Assembly: GCF_036488675.1 (NCBI RefSeq)
Contig: NZ_CP133149.1
Coordinates: forward strand, 110,819 to 174,818
Source: Sinorhizobium chiapasense
Lineage (GTDB): Bacteria; Pseudomonadota; Alphaproteobacteria; Rhizobiales; Rhizobiaceae
Direction of reading: 5' to 3'
Length of the DNA: 64,000 nucleotides
The notes under the pieces are model-generated. The model did no database searches. It was not told where the DNA came from and saw only the letters and a list, made by a program, of their open reading frames with translations. This document shows, in pieces, positions 9,757 through 17,919 of this stretch (its first letter is position 1; each line of letters starts with the position of its first letter). Both the position numbers and the translations under genes were made by a program.

Positions 9757-10590
9757 TCAGGCAGCCTTGTCCCATACCGGCGCTAGGCCGTCCGGCGACA
9801 CGATACGGCCGCCGGGAACAGCCAGTGCATGGATGGCGGCCATTTCATCGGCCGAGAGTGCGAAGTCGAAAATCGCGAAGTTTTCGGCGGCGCGGGCCTC
9901 GCCGACCGTCTTGGACAGCGCGATGACGCCCTCCTGCTGAACAAGCCAGCGCAGCACCACTTGCGCGACCGACTTGCCGTGCTTGGCGCCAATGTCCTTG
10001 AGGACGGAGTCGTTAAAGACCTTGCCGTCGGCCATGCCGTAGTAGCCAGTGATCGACATGCCAGCCTTCTTCGCAGCTGCAATCACAACATCCTGATTCA
10101 GATAGGGATGGTACTCGATCTGGTTGGTCACGATCGGGGCCTGCGAGAGCTTGACCGACCCGGCCATCAAGTCGGTGTTGAAGTTGGAAACGCCGATATG
10201 GCGGACCTTGCCGGCTTGCTTCACCTCGTTCAGCGCGCCGATCTGCTCGGCAAGCGAAACCGCTTCGTTCGGCCAGTGCAGTAGCAGCAGGTCGACATAA
10301 TCGGTCTTCAGCTTCTTCAGGCTCTCATCGACGGATTTGATGAAGGCGTCGTGCCCGTAGTTCTCGACCCAGACCTTGGTGGTCAGGAAGATATCGCCAC
10401 GAGCCACGCCGGAGTTGACGATGGCTTCGCCGACTTCCGCTTCATTGCCATAGATCTGCGCGGTATCGACATGGCGGAAACCGACCTTCAGGGCATGGGG
10501 AACGATCCTGAGCACGTCGGCGCCAGGTACGCGGAAGGTGCCGAAGCCGAGGGCCGGAATGGTGGCGCCATTGGCGGTTACATTATGCAT
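9757..10590 (-). CDS. Aldo/keto reductase (2,5-diketo-D-gluconate reductase type)
   Basis: A 277-aa NADPH-dependent aldo-keto reductase with a TIM barrel. Catalytic tetrad: Asp and Tyr in FRHVDTAQIYGNE, Lys in FLTTKVW, His in LLLHWP. The NADP phosphate-binding end (IALSKTVGEARAAENF) is present. The start at 10590 (MHNVTANGATIPALGFGTF) has AAGGAG eight bases upstream; an upstream extension to 10902 overlaps the next gene. It follows an LLM oxidoreductase by 14 bp in one operon with an MFS pump, divergent from a LysR gene. Probable role: reduction of reactive carbonyls or keto-sugars. Confidence 0.9.
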   Translation of the reverse strand: MHNVTANGATIPALGFGTFRVPGADVLRIVPHALKVGFRHVDTAQIYGNEAEVGEAIVNSGVARGDIFLTTKVWVENYGHDAFIKSVDESLKKLKTDYVDLLLLHWPNEAVSLAEQIGALNEVKQAGKVRHIGVSNFNTDLMAGSVKLSQAPIVTNQIEYHPYLNQDVVIAAAKKAGMSITGYYGMADGKVFNDSVLKDIGAKHGKSVAQVVLRWLVQQEGVIALSKTVGEARAAENFAIFDFALSADEMAAIHALAVPGGRIVSPDGLAPVWDKAA

Positions 10591-10604
10591 TGGTTGCTCC
10601 TTGG

Positions 10605-11633
10605 TTATTCCGCAGCGGTCTTCGCTGGGGAGGATTGGCGGTTGAGGGCAGGCAGGACATCGCGCGACAATTCGTCGATTACCTCGTTGAGCGGCCGCCG
10701 CGAAGGCCGCAGCAGAAGTGCAAGATGGTCGACGCCGGCGTCCTCCAGCGCATGCAGGTGGTCGATGAAGGCGTTGCGCCCAATACGGGCACCGAAGCGG
10801 CGCGGCGTTGGCTGATCGTCTGGATCGTCGGCCAGATCGAGGTGGAAGGCGCTGACGAAAGCGCCGCGCGGCAGGCCGAGGGCTTTGCGGGCAGTGGTCC
10901 AATCGCGCGCCTGGGCGGCGAGCCGCTCCACCCCGTTAGGATAGACGAACCGCCCCTGCATGTTGGCGGCGATCCAGTCCGGCGACTGGCGGCCCTGCCC
11001 GGCGATGATCATTGGGATCTGGGGTTGCTGCGGCTTCGGCAGCAGGTCGAGGCTTGGTTCGATCCGGCCGTCGCCGAGCGGCAGACCACCGGTCTTCCAG
11101 GCATCGTGCAGATAGGAGACGGCGCCGCGGAAGGCTTCGCCGCGGCCCTCGAAGTCACGACCGAGCAGCGGATACTCCACCGGCCGGTCGCCGGATGCGA
11201 CGCCGAGGATCAGGCGCCCGCCCGACAGCTTGTCGACGGAAGCGGCCGCCTTGGCGACCATCATCGGATGACGCAGCGGCAGAACGACGGCTGCCGTGCC
11301 CAGGGCTATATTCTCGGTAATTCCGGCGAGGAACCCGAGATTCACGAACGGATCGTAGACGGAGCCGGCATCGCCGAAATTGTTCGGATCGAACACCGGC
11401 ACGTCGCGCATCCAGACGGCGGCAAAACCGGAACGGTCGACCTGGCGCACGAGATCGGGATAGTGGTGAGTGAGATCGGGAACACCGAAGGGACGGCCTT
11501 CCTTTACGCGCAGCCCTTCCCGCTCCGGGGACCAGTCGTTGTCGAGCGGAAGCTCGACGCCGAGCGTCAGGCCGCCTTCCGGCTTGCGGATGCGGTCGAG
11601 CGCAAAGAACTGGCCTGCGTTGAACGTAGACAT
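10605..11633 (-). CDS. LLM-class flavin-dependent oxidoreductase
   Basis: A 342-aa bacterial luciferase-like (LLM) monooxygenase using FMNH2 or F420. Family features: an AAVWMRDVPVFDPNNFGDAG strand-loop, LGTAAVVLPLRHPMMVAKAAASVD, and LSGGRLILGVASGDRP for flavin phosphate binding. The substrate is unknown. It lies second in the operon MFS - LLM - AKR (minus strand), 66 bp after the MFS gene. Divergent LysR control is likely. Confidence 0.88.
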   Translation of the reverse strand: MSTFNAGQFFALDRIRKPEGGLTLGVELPLDNDWSPEREGLRVKEGRPFGVPDLTHHYPDLVRQVDRSGFAAVWMRDVPVFDPNNFGDAGSVYDPFVNLGFLAGITENIALGTAAVVLPLRHPMMVAKAAASVDKLSGGRLILGVASGDRPVEYPLLGRDFEGRGEAFRGAVSYLHDAWKTGGLPLGDGRIEPSLDLLPKPQQPQIPMIIAGQGRQSPDWIAANMQGRFVYPNGVERLAAQARDWTTARKALGLPRGAFVSAFHLDLADDPDDQPTPRRFGARIGRNAFIDHLHALEDAGVDHLALLLRPSRRPLNEVIDELSRDVLPALNRQSSPAKTAAE

Positions 11634-11699
11634 AAGAATTCTCCGGGATGAGGCTTGATTGGGCAGGCCCGACGCTGATCGCGCCGGGCCTGCCAGACA

Positions 11700-12881
11700 T
11701 TAGGCGGCCTTCAGGACCGGAGCCGCACGGCGATCGAGGGCGCCGCTCCACATGGTCAGGAACAGCGCGACGACAACAAGGATGGCGCCGACCCAGGGGG
11801 TCGCACCGAGACCCAGCGGCGATTCGACGACCAGGCCGCCCAACCATGCGCCGATGGCGATGCCGAGGTTGAAGGCGGCGATGTTGAGCGCGGAGGCGAC
11901 GTCGACCGCGCCGGGACGGTGTTCCTTGGCGAGCTGCACTACATAGAGCTGCAGGCCTGGCACGTTGCCGAACTGAAGGAAGCCGAGCGCCGCAAGGGTG
12001 ATGATCGCCAGCACCGGCGAGACAGCGGTGAAGGTCAGGATGACCAGCACGATGGCTTGCAGGACGAAGAGGCCTATCAGCGCCTTAACCGGATTGCTGT
12101 TGGCGATCTTGCCGCCTGCGATATTGCCGATGGCGATGGCGATGCCGTAGAGAACGAGGATCAGGCTGACGCTCTGCTCGGAAAAGCCGGTGATTTCCTG
12201 CAGGATCGGCGCCAGGAAGGTGAAGGCTACGAAGCTGCCGCCGTAACCGAGCGCCGTCATGGCGAAGACGATCAGCAGACGGCCGGAGCCGAGAACGCGG
12301 ATCTGGTCCATGAGGCTTGCGGGCGGCGCTTTCTTGAGCGTGTTCGGCAAAAGGGCGGCGATGCCGGCGAGAGCGACGACGCCGAGGGCGGCAACGGCCC
12401 AGAAGGTCGCACGCCAGCCGAAGACCTGGCCGATATAGGTGCCGAGCGGAACGCCGGTGACGATGGCGACGGTCAGGCCCGTGAACATCATGGCGATGGC
12501 CGAGGCGCGGCGGTTTTCCGGCACCAGATCGGCGGCGATGGTCGAACCGACGGAGAAGAAGACGCCGTGGGCGAAGGCGGCCAGCACGCGGGCGACGAGC
12601 AGAAGCTCATAACTCGGCGACAGGGCCGCAACGGTGTTGCCGATGATGAACAGGGCCATCAGGCCGAGCAGCAGCGGCTTTCTTTCGATCTTGCCGGTCA
12701 GAGCCGTGAGAATCGGCGCGCCGAAGGTGACGCCGAGCGCATAGACGCTGACGATCAAGCCGGCGAGCGGCAGGGTGATGTTGAGGTCGTTCGCAACCGT
12801 CGGCAAAAGCCCGACGATCACGAACTCGGTAGTGCCGATCGCGTAGGCCGCAATCGTCAAGGCAAAAATTGCTAAAGGCAT
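11700..12881 (-). CDS. MFS transporter, DHA1 drug:H+ antiporter type
   Basis: A 393-aa major facilitator protein with 12 predicted helices. Motif A-like region VTFGAPILTALTGKIERKPLLLG between helices 2 and 3; helix 5 carries the motif C-like VPLGTYIGQVFGW. Closest in pattern to the AraJ/YdhP group of sugar and drug exporters. First gene of a three-gene operon with an LLM oxidoreductase and an aldo-keto reductase, reading away from a LysR gene 156 bp off. Likely exports a toxic compound or product (inference). Confidence 0.9.
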   Translation of the reverse strand: MPLAIFALTIAAYAIGTTEFVIVGLLPTVANDLNITLPLAGLIVSVYALGVTFGAPILTALTGKIERKPLLLGLMALFIIGNTVAALSPSYELLLVARVLAAFAHGVFFSVGSTIAADLVPENRRASAIAMMFTGLTVAIVTGVPLGTYIGQVFGWRATFWAVAALGVVALAGIAALLPNTLKKAPPASLMDQIRVLGSGRLLIVFAMTALGYGGSFVAFTFLAPILQEITGFSEQSVSLILVLYGIAIAIGNIAGGKIANSNPVKALIGLFVLQAIVLVILTFTAVSPVLAIITLAALGFLQFGNVPGLQLYVVQLAKEHRPGAVDVASALNIAAFNLGIAIGAWLGGLVVESPLGLGATPWVGAILVVVALFLTMWSGALDRRAAPVLKAA

Positions 12882-13037
12882 GACAGATTCCTCTCCCTCG
12901 CCATCGGTCGAGGGCGTTGGAGACAGCCGCGCTGTCAGGTGGAGTGATTGGTGAACGCAATATGGTCAAAGAGAGCTTGCGTGATAATTAGGAGTGCTGG
13001 ATAAATTCCTTTGAATTGAATTCACAGGACGGGGCAG
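12882..13037. promoter_or_regulatory. Divergent LysR/MFS control region with a T-N11-A palindrome
   Basis: The 156-bp region between divergent genes. It contains the perfect 13-bp palindrome TGAATTGAATTCA (13012-13024), which fits the LysR-box pattern T-N11-A. An identical copy lies at 14860-14872 before a broken alcohol dehydrogenase gene. Confidence 0.55.
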
Positions 13038-13961
13038 ATGGACAATCGCGCTGGTGAAATGGAAGTATTTGTAAGTGCTGCGGAATTGCAGAGTTTTTCG
13101 GCTGCAGGACGGCGGTTGAGGCTCTCCCCATCGGCGGTCAGCAAGCTCATCACCCGGATCGAGGACCGGCTCGGAACACGTCTGCTCGTGCGTTCAACCC
13201 GGACAATGACGCTGACGCCGGAAGGCGAAGTCTATTTGTTGAGAGCCCGGCGAATTCTGGCAGAGATCGCAGAAACCGAGCAGATTGTTGCAGGTGGTGG
13301 AAAATTGATGCCGAGGGGGTTGCTTCGGGTTAACGCTTCCGTTGGCTTTGGTGAACGTTATCTCCTCCCCTTGGTACCAGCGTTCCTGGACCTCTATCCC
13401 GAAGTTCAACTCGATATTTCGCTGACTGATGGCATCATAGGACTGATTGAAGAGCGTACAGATATCGCCATCCGCTCCGGCGCAATGGACGACTCATCGC
13501 TGAAAGCACGGAAACTTTTGGAGAGTCGACGGGTCATCGTCGCTTCTCCGTCCTACCTCGAAACGCACGGCATACCAGAAGCGCCTGGGGATCTTGCAAG
13601 CCACAATTGCTTCAGTTTCAACTTCCGGCGCAGCCTCAACGAGTGGCCGTTCCGGAATCCAGGATCAACAGAGATCTATCGCCTCCCTGTTTCCGGCAAC
13701 AGCTCGGTCAACAGTGGCATGATCATGCGCCGACTCTGTCTTGCCGGTAGCGGCTTGGGTCGCGTGGGCCAATTCCATGTTCAGCCGGACATCGACGCAG
13801 GTTTATTGGTTCCAGTCTTGGAGGACTATAATCCTGAAGACATCGAATTGATTCATGCCGTTTTCGCTGGGCACGAGCATCTCGCGGCCCGCATCCGCGC
13901 GTTCATAGACTTCCTGGTAGAATATGTCGGTAAGGACCAAACATGGGAGCCAATCCCGTGA
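13038..13961 (+). CDS. LysR-family transcriptional regulator
   Basis: A 307-aa LysR regulator. N-terminal winged helix-turn-helix (about 10-65: FSAAGRRLRLSPSAVSKLITRIEDRLG, LLVRSTRTMTLTPEGEVYL) and a C-terminal effector domain (about 90-295). Divergent from the MFS-LLM-AKR operon, the classic arrangement for autoregulation and control of the neighbour. The effector is unknown. Closest to the group that regulates short-chain dehydrogenases and drug pumps. Confidence 0.92.
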   Translation: MDNRAGEMEVFVSAAELQSFSAAGRRLRLSPSAVSKLITRIEDRLGTRLLVRSTRTMTLTPEGEVYLLRARRILAEIAETEQIVAGGGKLMPRGLLRVNASVGFGERYLLPLVPAFLDLYPEVQLDISLTDGIIGLIEERTDIAIRSGAMDDSSLKARKLLESRRVIVASPSYLETHGIPEAPGDLASHNCFSFNFRRSLNEWPFRNPGSTEIYRLPVSGNSSVNSGMIMRRLCLAGSGLGRVGQFHVQPDIDAGLLVPVLEDYNPEDIELIHAVFAGHEHLAARIRAFIDFLVEYVGKDQTWEPIP

Positions 13962-14387
13962 TGTGTTCCTGTCGTTCCTGAAGATATCCCTAAGGTCACG
14001 CTGACAGTTTTGCGAATCTTGGTCCTGCGGGTTGGGGGGTGCCGACGAGAATTCCGGCACGCATGTTCGGCTCATACGAGCCGCGGATCCGGCTTTTCTT
14101 TTCACAGACGAAGCGCGGCAGCGGTCGCCTGCGCGATCGCGTCGCCGTTCGCATGGCCGTGCGTGAATTGGGCCTGTTTCTCGGAGTGATCGAGTGTGAC
14201 CCAGAAGGATGCGACGTGAATACGTTCGGTCTGTGATGCCGCAGTTACACGAAACCCAGAACCTTTCAAGATCGCTGAATTTTCTCGATCACTGATGGCG
14301 GAGATGCCCCCTTCGGCCGGCATCGACGTATGATGCCTGCTCGGCGCCGTGTGGCGCTCACGAGGGAAAGGCAGACGACTGCAGGCA

Positions 14388-14642
14388 TATCGTTGCGATC
14401 GACCTCGCAAGCGGACCTTCAGGTCTGCGCAACGGATGGCGCCGGTGCGGTTCTATTCAACGGCTCCTTCCGCGGGCGCGATTACAGCAGTTTCTGAGTG
14501 AGCAGCCACCTTGCGTCATGGCGATAGAAGCCTGTACCACCACTCACTTCTGGGGTCAGCTCGCTCAAAGTCCCGGCCATGATGTACGGCTGATCGCACC
14601 AATCCACGTGAAGCCTTTCGTGAAACTGCGCTCCTCGTCTTC
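14388..14642 (+). pseudogene. IS110-family transposase remnant
   Basis: Frameshifted N-terminal fragment of an IS110/IS1111 transposase. One frame gives DLQVCATDGAGAVLFNGSF; after a one-base shift near 14498 the next gives QQFLSEQPPCVMAIEACTTT, then HDVRLIAPIHVKPFVK, a typical RuvC-like DEDD transposase N-terminal domain. The rest is missing. It differs from the intact IS110 element at 53.9 kb. Confidence 0.75.
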
Positions 14643-14859
14643 ATGATCCCGGAATGCGCCAGCGGCCTCCTCACCCCGAAGCAGTCTCGCATCGCCGTTG
14701 ACCACGTCCTCGGATAGCCAACCGCGTTGCCAAAACTGTGGCGACCCGCTGCGCGGCTCGCCAGTAAGTTCGGCGCTTCCTATCGAAAGCTACTGATTAG
14801 GTGGATTCGTTGCGGGTCCTAAGGATCGTGTGGTCGAGGCTCGGCGCGCCTGAGATTGG

Positions 14860-14872
14860 TGAATTGAATTCA
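14860..14872. promoter_or_regulatory. T-N11-A palindrome (second copy)
   Basis: TGAATTGAATTCA, identical to the site at 13012-13024 upstream of the LysR gene. It lies 82 bp before the alcohol dehydrogenase remnant, so that gene may once have been a target of the same regulator. Confidence 0.45.
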
Positions 14873-14953
14873 TAACAGTTGATGCGGTTACGCATATTAT
14901 CCCTGCCACCGATGGGATGTATTCATGAACCAGTTCCATGCATGGAGGGACCA

Positions 14954-15396
14954 ATGCAGGTCAAAGCAGCAGTGTTGCGACAAATGAATGTGTCTCGCCC
15001 GTACGCCACCAACGAGCCGCTTGGGATCGGGGAAATAGAGCTTTCTCCGCCGGTCCCGGCGAAGTCCTCGTCCGCATCCTTGCCGCCGGCCTCTGCCATT
15101 CCGATCTGTCCGTCATCAACGGCGACGGGCCCCATCCGATGCCGATGGCACTAGGGCATGAAGCGGCAGGCGTTGTCGAGGCGCTGGGAGACGGTGTGGG
15201 CGATCTCCAGCCCGGCGACCATGTGGTGATGGTCTTCATGCCGAGCTGCGGACATAGCCGGCCCTGCACGGAAGGCAGACCCGCCCTATGCGAACCTGGC
15301 GCCGTTGCCAATGCCAAAGGCTCGCTTCTTGGCGCCGCCACCCGGCGGAACTATCGCGGCCAGACTGTGCGCCATGCGATGGCCGGTTACCCGTGA
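14954..15396 (+). pseudogene. Zinc-type alcohol dehydrogenase, frameshifted N-terminal fragment
   Basis: The GroES-like catalytic domain of a class III-type Zn alcohol dehydrogenase. It starts MQVKAAVLRQMNVSRPYATN with GGAGGGA upstream. A one-base loss near 15050 moves the frame to GPGEVLVRILAAGLCHSDLS, followed by GHEAAGVVEALGDGV and structural-zinc-loop-like cysteines. The frame ends at 15396 after ATRRNYRGQ; the whole Rossmann NAD-binding half is absent. Not functional. Confidence 0.8.
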
Positions 15397-15444
15397 ACCG
15401 TCTGCTCAGCGCCAAGATGAAACTGGAGATCAAGGAAGAAGAAC

Positions 15445-16353
15445 GTGTTGGGACAGAGTGTTGACGTATCTGAAGTTTCGCCCTCGAAAGTAGACAAGTT
15501 CGGCTGTAGGTCCGATTGGCTCGACAAGGATCTGGCTTATTTCGCCGCGAATGTCTCCGTTTTCAGGAAGGCAACATGCGAAACCGCTATAAAACAGATT
15601 GCAACCCCAGGACGCGATCGCGGCTTTGTTGTTGGAGTGGCTATGCTACCCGGTCACTCGCGGCGGATTTTCCATGAGCACAGCTCCACGACGCATTTCT
15701 TCAAACGAGATTCAATATACATCCGCAACCTTGCAGACCCCTACAAGGCCGACCTGATTGGACCTTTCGATTTCATACTTCTGGAGTTCACGGTGGAGGC
15801 TTTAGCTCGCATCGCCGAAGATGCCGATCTTGGTCGCGTAACGTCGCTCGCAACGCGGGTCGGTTCGTCCGATCGAATATTGGCAAATCTAGTGCGGGCA
15901 CTTGCGCCAGCAATCAAGAAGCCGGCTCAAGCTACAAACCTGTTTGTGGATCAGCTGACAACAGCCATCGGCGCTCACATCGCACAGCGCTATGGAGGGA
16001 CGAGATCAACGCTGTCTATGCGTCCGAAGGGACTATCACGATCTCACGAGAGGCTCGCTAAAGAACTTCTCCTAGAAAATTTGGATGGAAATATCGCAAT
16101 TATGGAGGTCGCGCGCGCGTGCAATCTATCGCGCGGATATTTCATTCAATCCTTTCGAGAAAGTACGGGTATGACGCCGTATCAATGGTTGCTCAAAGAG
16201 CGCGTGGCACGCGCGCGAATGCTGCTGCTTACCTCCGATGAACCACTCTCCCATGTTGCGATTTCCTGCGGCTTCGCTGACCAAAGCCACTTCACTCGTG
16301 TGTTTACTAGCGCTGTTGGGATCACACCAGGGGCGGTACGACGCAACCTGTGA
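15445..16353 (+). CDS. AraC-family transcriptional regulator
   Basis: A 302-aa regulator with a variable N-terminal sensing part and a C-terminal AraC DNA-binding domain (about 200-302) with two helix-turn-helices (IAIMEVARACNLSRGYFIQSF and PLSHVAISCGFADQSHFTRVF). GTG start with AGGAAG seven bases upstream. It lies 525 bp upstream of a YcaC-like hydrolase gene on the same strand and may control that block (inference). The effector is unknown. Confidence 0.88.
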   Translation: MLGQSVDVSEVSPSKVDKFGCRSDWLDKDLAYFAANVSVFRKATCETAIKQIATPGRDRGFVVGVAMLPGHSRRIFHEHSSTTHFFKRDSIYIRNLADPYKADLIGPFDFILLEFTVEALARIAEDADLGRVTSLATRVGSSDRILANLVRALAPAIKKPAQATNLFVDQLTTAIGAHIAQRYGGTRSTLSMRPKGLSRSHERLAKELLLENLDGNIAIMEVARACNLSRGYFIQSFRESTGMTPYQWLLKERVARARMLLLTSDEPLSHVAISCGFADQSHFTRVFTSAVGITPGAVRRNL

Positions 16354-16878
16354 TGACGCCAGACAGCCAAGTGCATCGGCGCATGTGCTTGATCGACTTG
16401 CCGCCAGACTATCGCATGGATCCAGCCACCAACATTCATCGCACTTGCGGCATCACGTTTTCAAAATCTGACTGGCGCCACTTCGCAGTCCTTTACCGCC
16501 TGAAATTCCGGCGACTTCAAAAAAATAGTTTATGCGCCAAAACAGCGGACTTTTAAGCAAGACGTGAACATCGCTTTGAACAATCCTTGGCGAAGTTTGA
16601 AGCTTCGGTACGACACCTGATGCTAGCACCATAGAGGTTCATAAGGTCATGATTGTTGCGATTTCTGCAATATAATCAGAATTAAAATTGCAATATACGC
16701 CCCGAAATGAGAGGCTTAGATTTCCTTTCAGTAGCCAAGAGGAGCGAAAGTGGCGCGATCGGCAAGGGCCTCCGCACACTCTCGACCCTTTAGGCTCCAG
16801 CCGACACCCTGCCAGCAAGAGAATATCAGTTCGAATTCGGCCGCATCCGCGATCGACACCACCAAAGAGGAAGCTACC
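16354..16878. other. Intergenic region upstream of the first YcaC-like gene
   Basis: No gene recognised. The AT-rich segment at about 16648-16695 (GATTGTTGCGATTTCTGCAA and on) resembles the segment at about 20346-20390 before the second YcaC-like copy, so the promoter was probably duplicated with the gene. Confidence 0.45.
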
Positions 16879-17568
16879 ATGTCCAAGCTCGAAGTTCTGA
16901 CCCCGGCAAACAGCCAGCTCATCTTCATCGACCAGCAGCCGCAGATGGCTTTCGGCGTCCAGTCGATTGACCGCCAGACGTTAAAGAACAACGTCGTGGG
17001 TCTCGCCAAGGCCGCCAAGATCTTTGGGATTCCGACCACGATCACGACCGTCGAGACGGAAAGCTTCTCCGGCAACACGTTCCCGGAGCTTCTGGCGGTT
17101 TATCCGGAGAACGACATTCTCGAGCGCAGCTCGATGAATTCCTGGGACGATCAGAACGTCCGCGATGCGCTGGCGAAAAACGCCGCGACCGGCCGCAAGA
17201 AGATCGTTGTAGCTGGCCTTTGGACCGAAGTCTGCAACACGACCTTCGCCCTTTCGGCTCTTCGCGATGTGCCGGATTACGAGATTTATATGGTCGCAGA
17301 TGCATCCGGTGGCACGTCTTCCGATGCTCACAAATATGCGATGGACCGCATGGTTCAAGCCGGCGTGATCCCGGTAACCTGGCAGCAGGTACTGCTGGAA
17401 TGGCAGCGCGATTGGGCTCGCCGCGAGACCTATGATGCCGTCACGACCCTGGTGAAGGAGCATTCGGGCGCTTACGGCATGGGTATCGACTATGCCTATA
17501 CCCACGTCCACAAGGCCCCGGAGCGCGTCACTCACGGCAAGCGCATCGGCCCGAACCCGGCAAAGTAA
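16879..17568 (+). CDS. Isochorismatase-family cysteine hydrolase, YcaC-like (copy A)
   Basis: A 229-aa member of the isochorismatase/nicotinamidase superfamily, YcaC branch. Nucleophile Cys119 (GLWTEVCNTTFAL) and catalytic Asp18 (IFIDQQPQM) are present; WDDQNVRDAL is also typical. The true substrate of YcaC proteins is unknown. The start at 16879 follows AAGAGGAAG. A near-identical paralogue lies 2.9 kb downstream. Followed by a terminator hairpin, an XapX gene and an amidohydrolase. Confidence 0.9.
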   Translation: MSKLEVLTPANSQLIFIDQQPQMAFGVQSIDRQTLKNNVVGLAKAAKIFGIPTTITTVETESFSGNTFPELLAVYPENDILERSSMNSWDDQNVRDALAKNAATGRKKIVVAGLWTEVCNTTFALSALRDVPDYEIYMVADASGGTSSDAHKYAMDRMVQAGVIPVTWQQVLLEWQRDWARRETYDAVTTLVKEHSGAYGMGIDYAYTHVHKAPERVTHGKRIGPNPAK

Positions 17569-17579
17569 GATTTAATCAT

Positions 17580-17609
17580 GCCGCTCCGATAGCCCGTTAT
17601 CGGAGCGGC
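17580..17609 (+). terminator. Terminator-like hairpin after YcaC-like copy A
   Basis: A 12-bp perfect stem (GCCGCTCCGATA 17580-17591 with 17598-17609) and a 6-base loop, 11 bases after the stop. The trailing T run is weak (CTTATG), so some read-through to XapX is possible. Confidence 0.65.
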
Positions 17610-17634
17610 CTTATGCCCATCAAGGATGGTTTCC

Positions 17635-17919
17635 ATGAAAGTCTATCTTCTGTCTCTTGGCGCGGGTCTTCTCGTAGGCATTGTCTACAGTCTTCTGAAC
17701 GTCCGCTCACCCGCACCACCGGTCGTTGCACTGGTCGGTCTGCTTGGCATTCTGGTCGGCGAACAAATCATTCCGCTTGCGAAATCGCTTTGGAGTAAGG
17801 AGCCGGCGGCGATTTCCTGGCTCAACCAGGTCAAGCCCCACGTGTTTGGTCATATGCCGAAGGGGGGAGATTCCGTCGAGATTGCTCATCGGGCACAAAC
17901 GCAAGAGGAGCGGGGCTGA
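17635..17919 (+). CDS. XapX domain small membrane protein
   Basis: A 94-aa protein with two hydrophobic helices (YLLSLGAGLLVGIVYSLLNV and PPVVALVGLLGILVGEQIIP), the XapX domain, function unknown. The start at 17635 has AAGGA eight bases upstream. Its stop overlaps the next ATG (TGATG), implying translational coupling with the amidohydrolase. Confidence 0.85.
   Translation: MKVYLLSLGAGLLVGIVYSLLNVRSPAPPVVALVGLLGILVGEQIIPLAKSLWSKEPAAISWLNQVKPHVFGHMPKGGDSVEIAHRAQTQEERG

Larger units (their letters stand above)
13962..14953. other. Non-coding stretch with IS110 remnant and operator-like palindrome
   Basis: Nearly 1 kb without an intact gene. It contains IS110 transposase debris (14388-14642) and a copy of TGAATTGAATTCA at 14860-14872. 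A minus-strand open frame at 14102-14410 (102 aa) has no recognisable family and is not called. Confidence 0.5.

Noticed and set aside
10590..11651. A 353-aa plus-strand frame opposite the LLM oxidoreductase
   Set aside because: Antisense shadow; the opposite strand encodes a clear LLM protein.
11919..12875. A 318-aa plus-strand frame opposite the MFS gene
   Set aside because: Highly charged, repetitive composition typical of the reverse complement of membrane helices.
14102..14410. A 102-aa minus-strand frame in the gap after the LysR gene
   Set aside because: Some protein-like composition, but no ribosome site, domain or neighbour logic; left uncalled.
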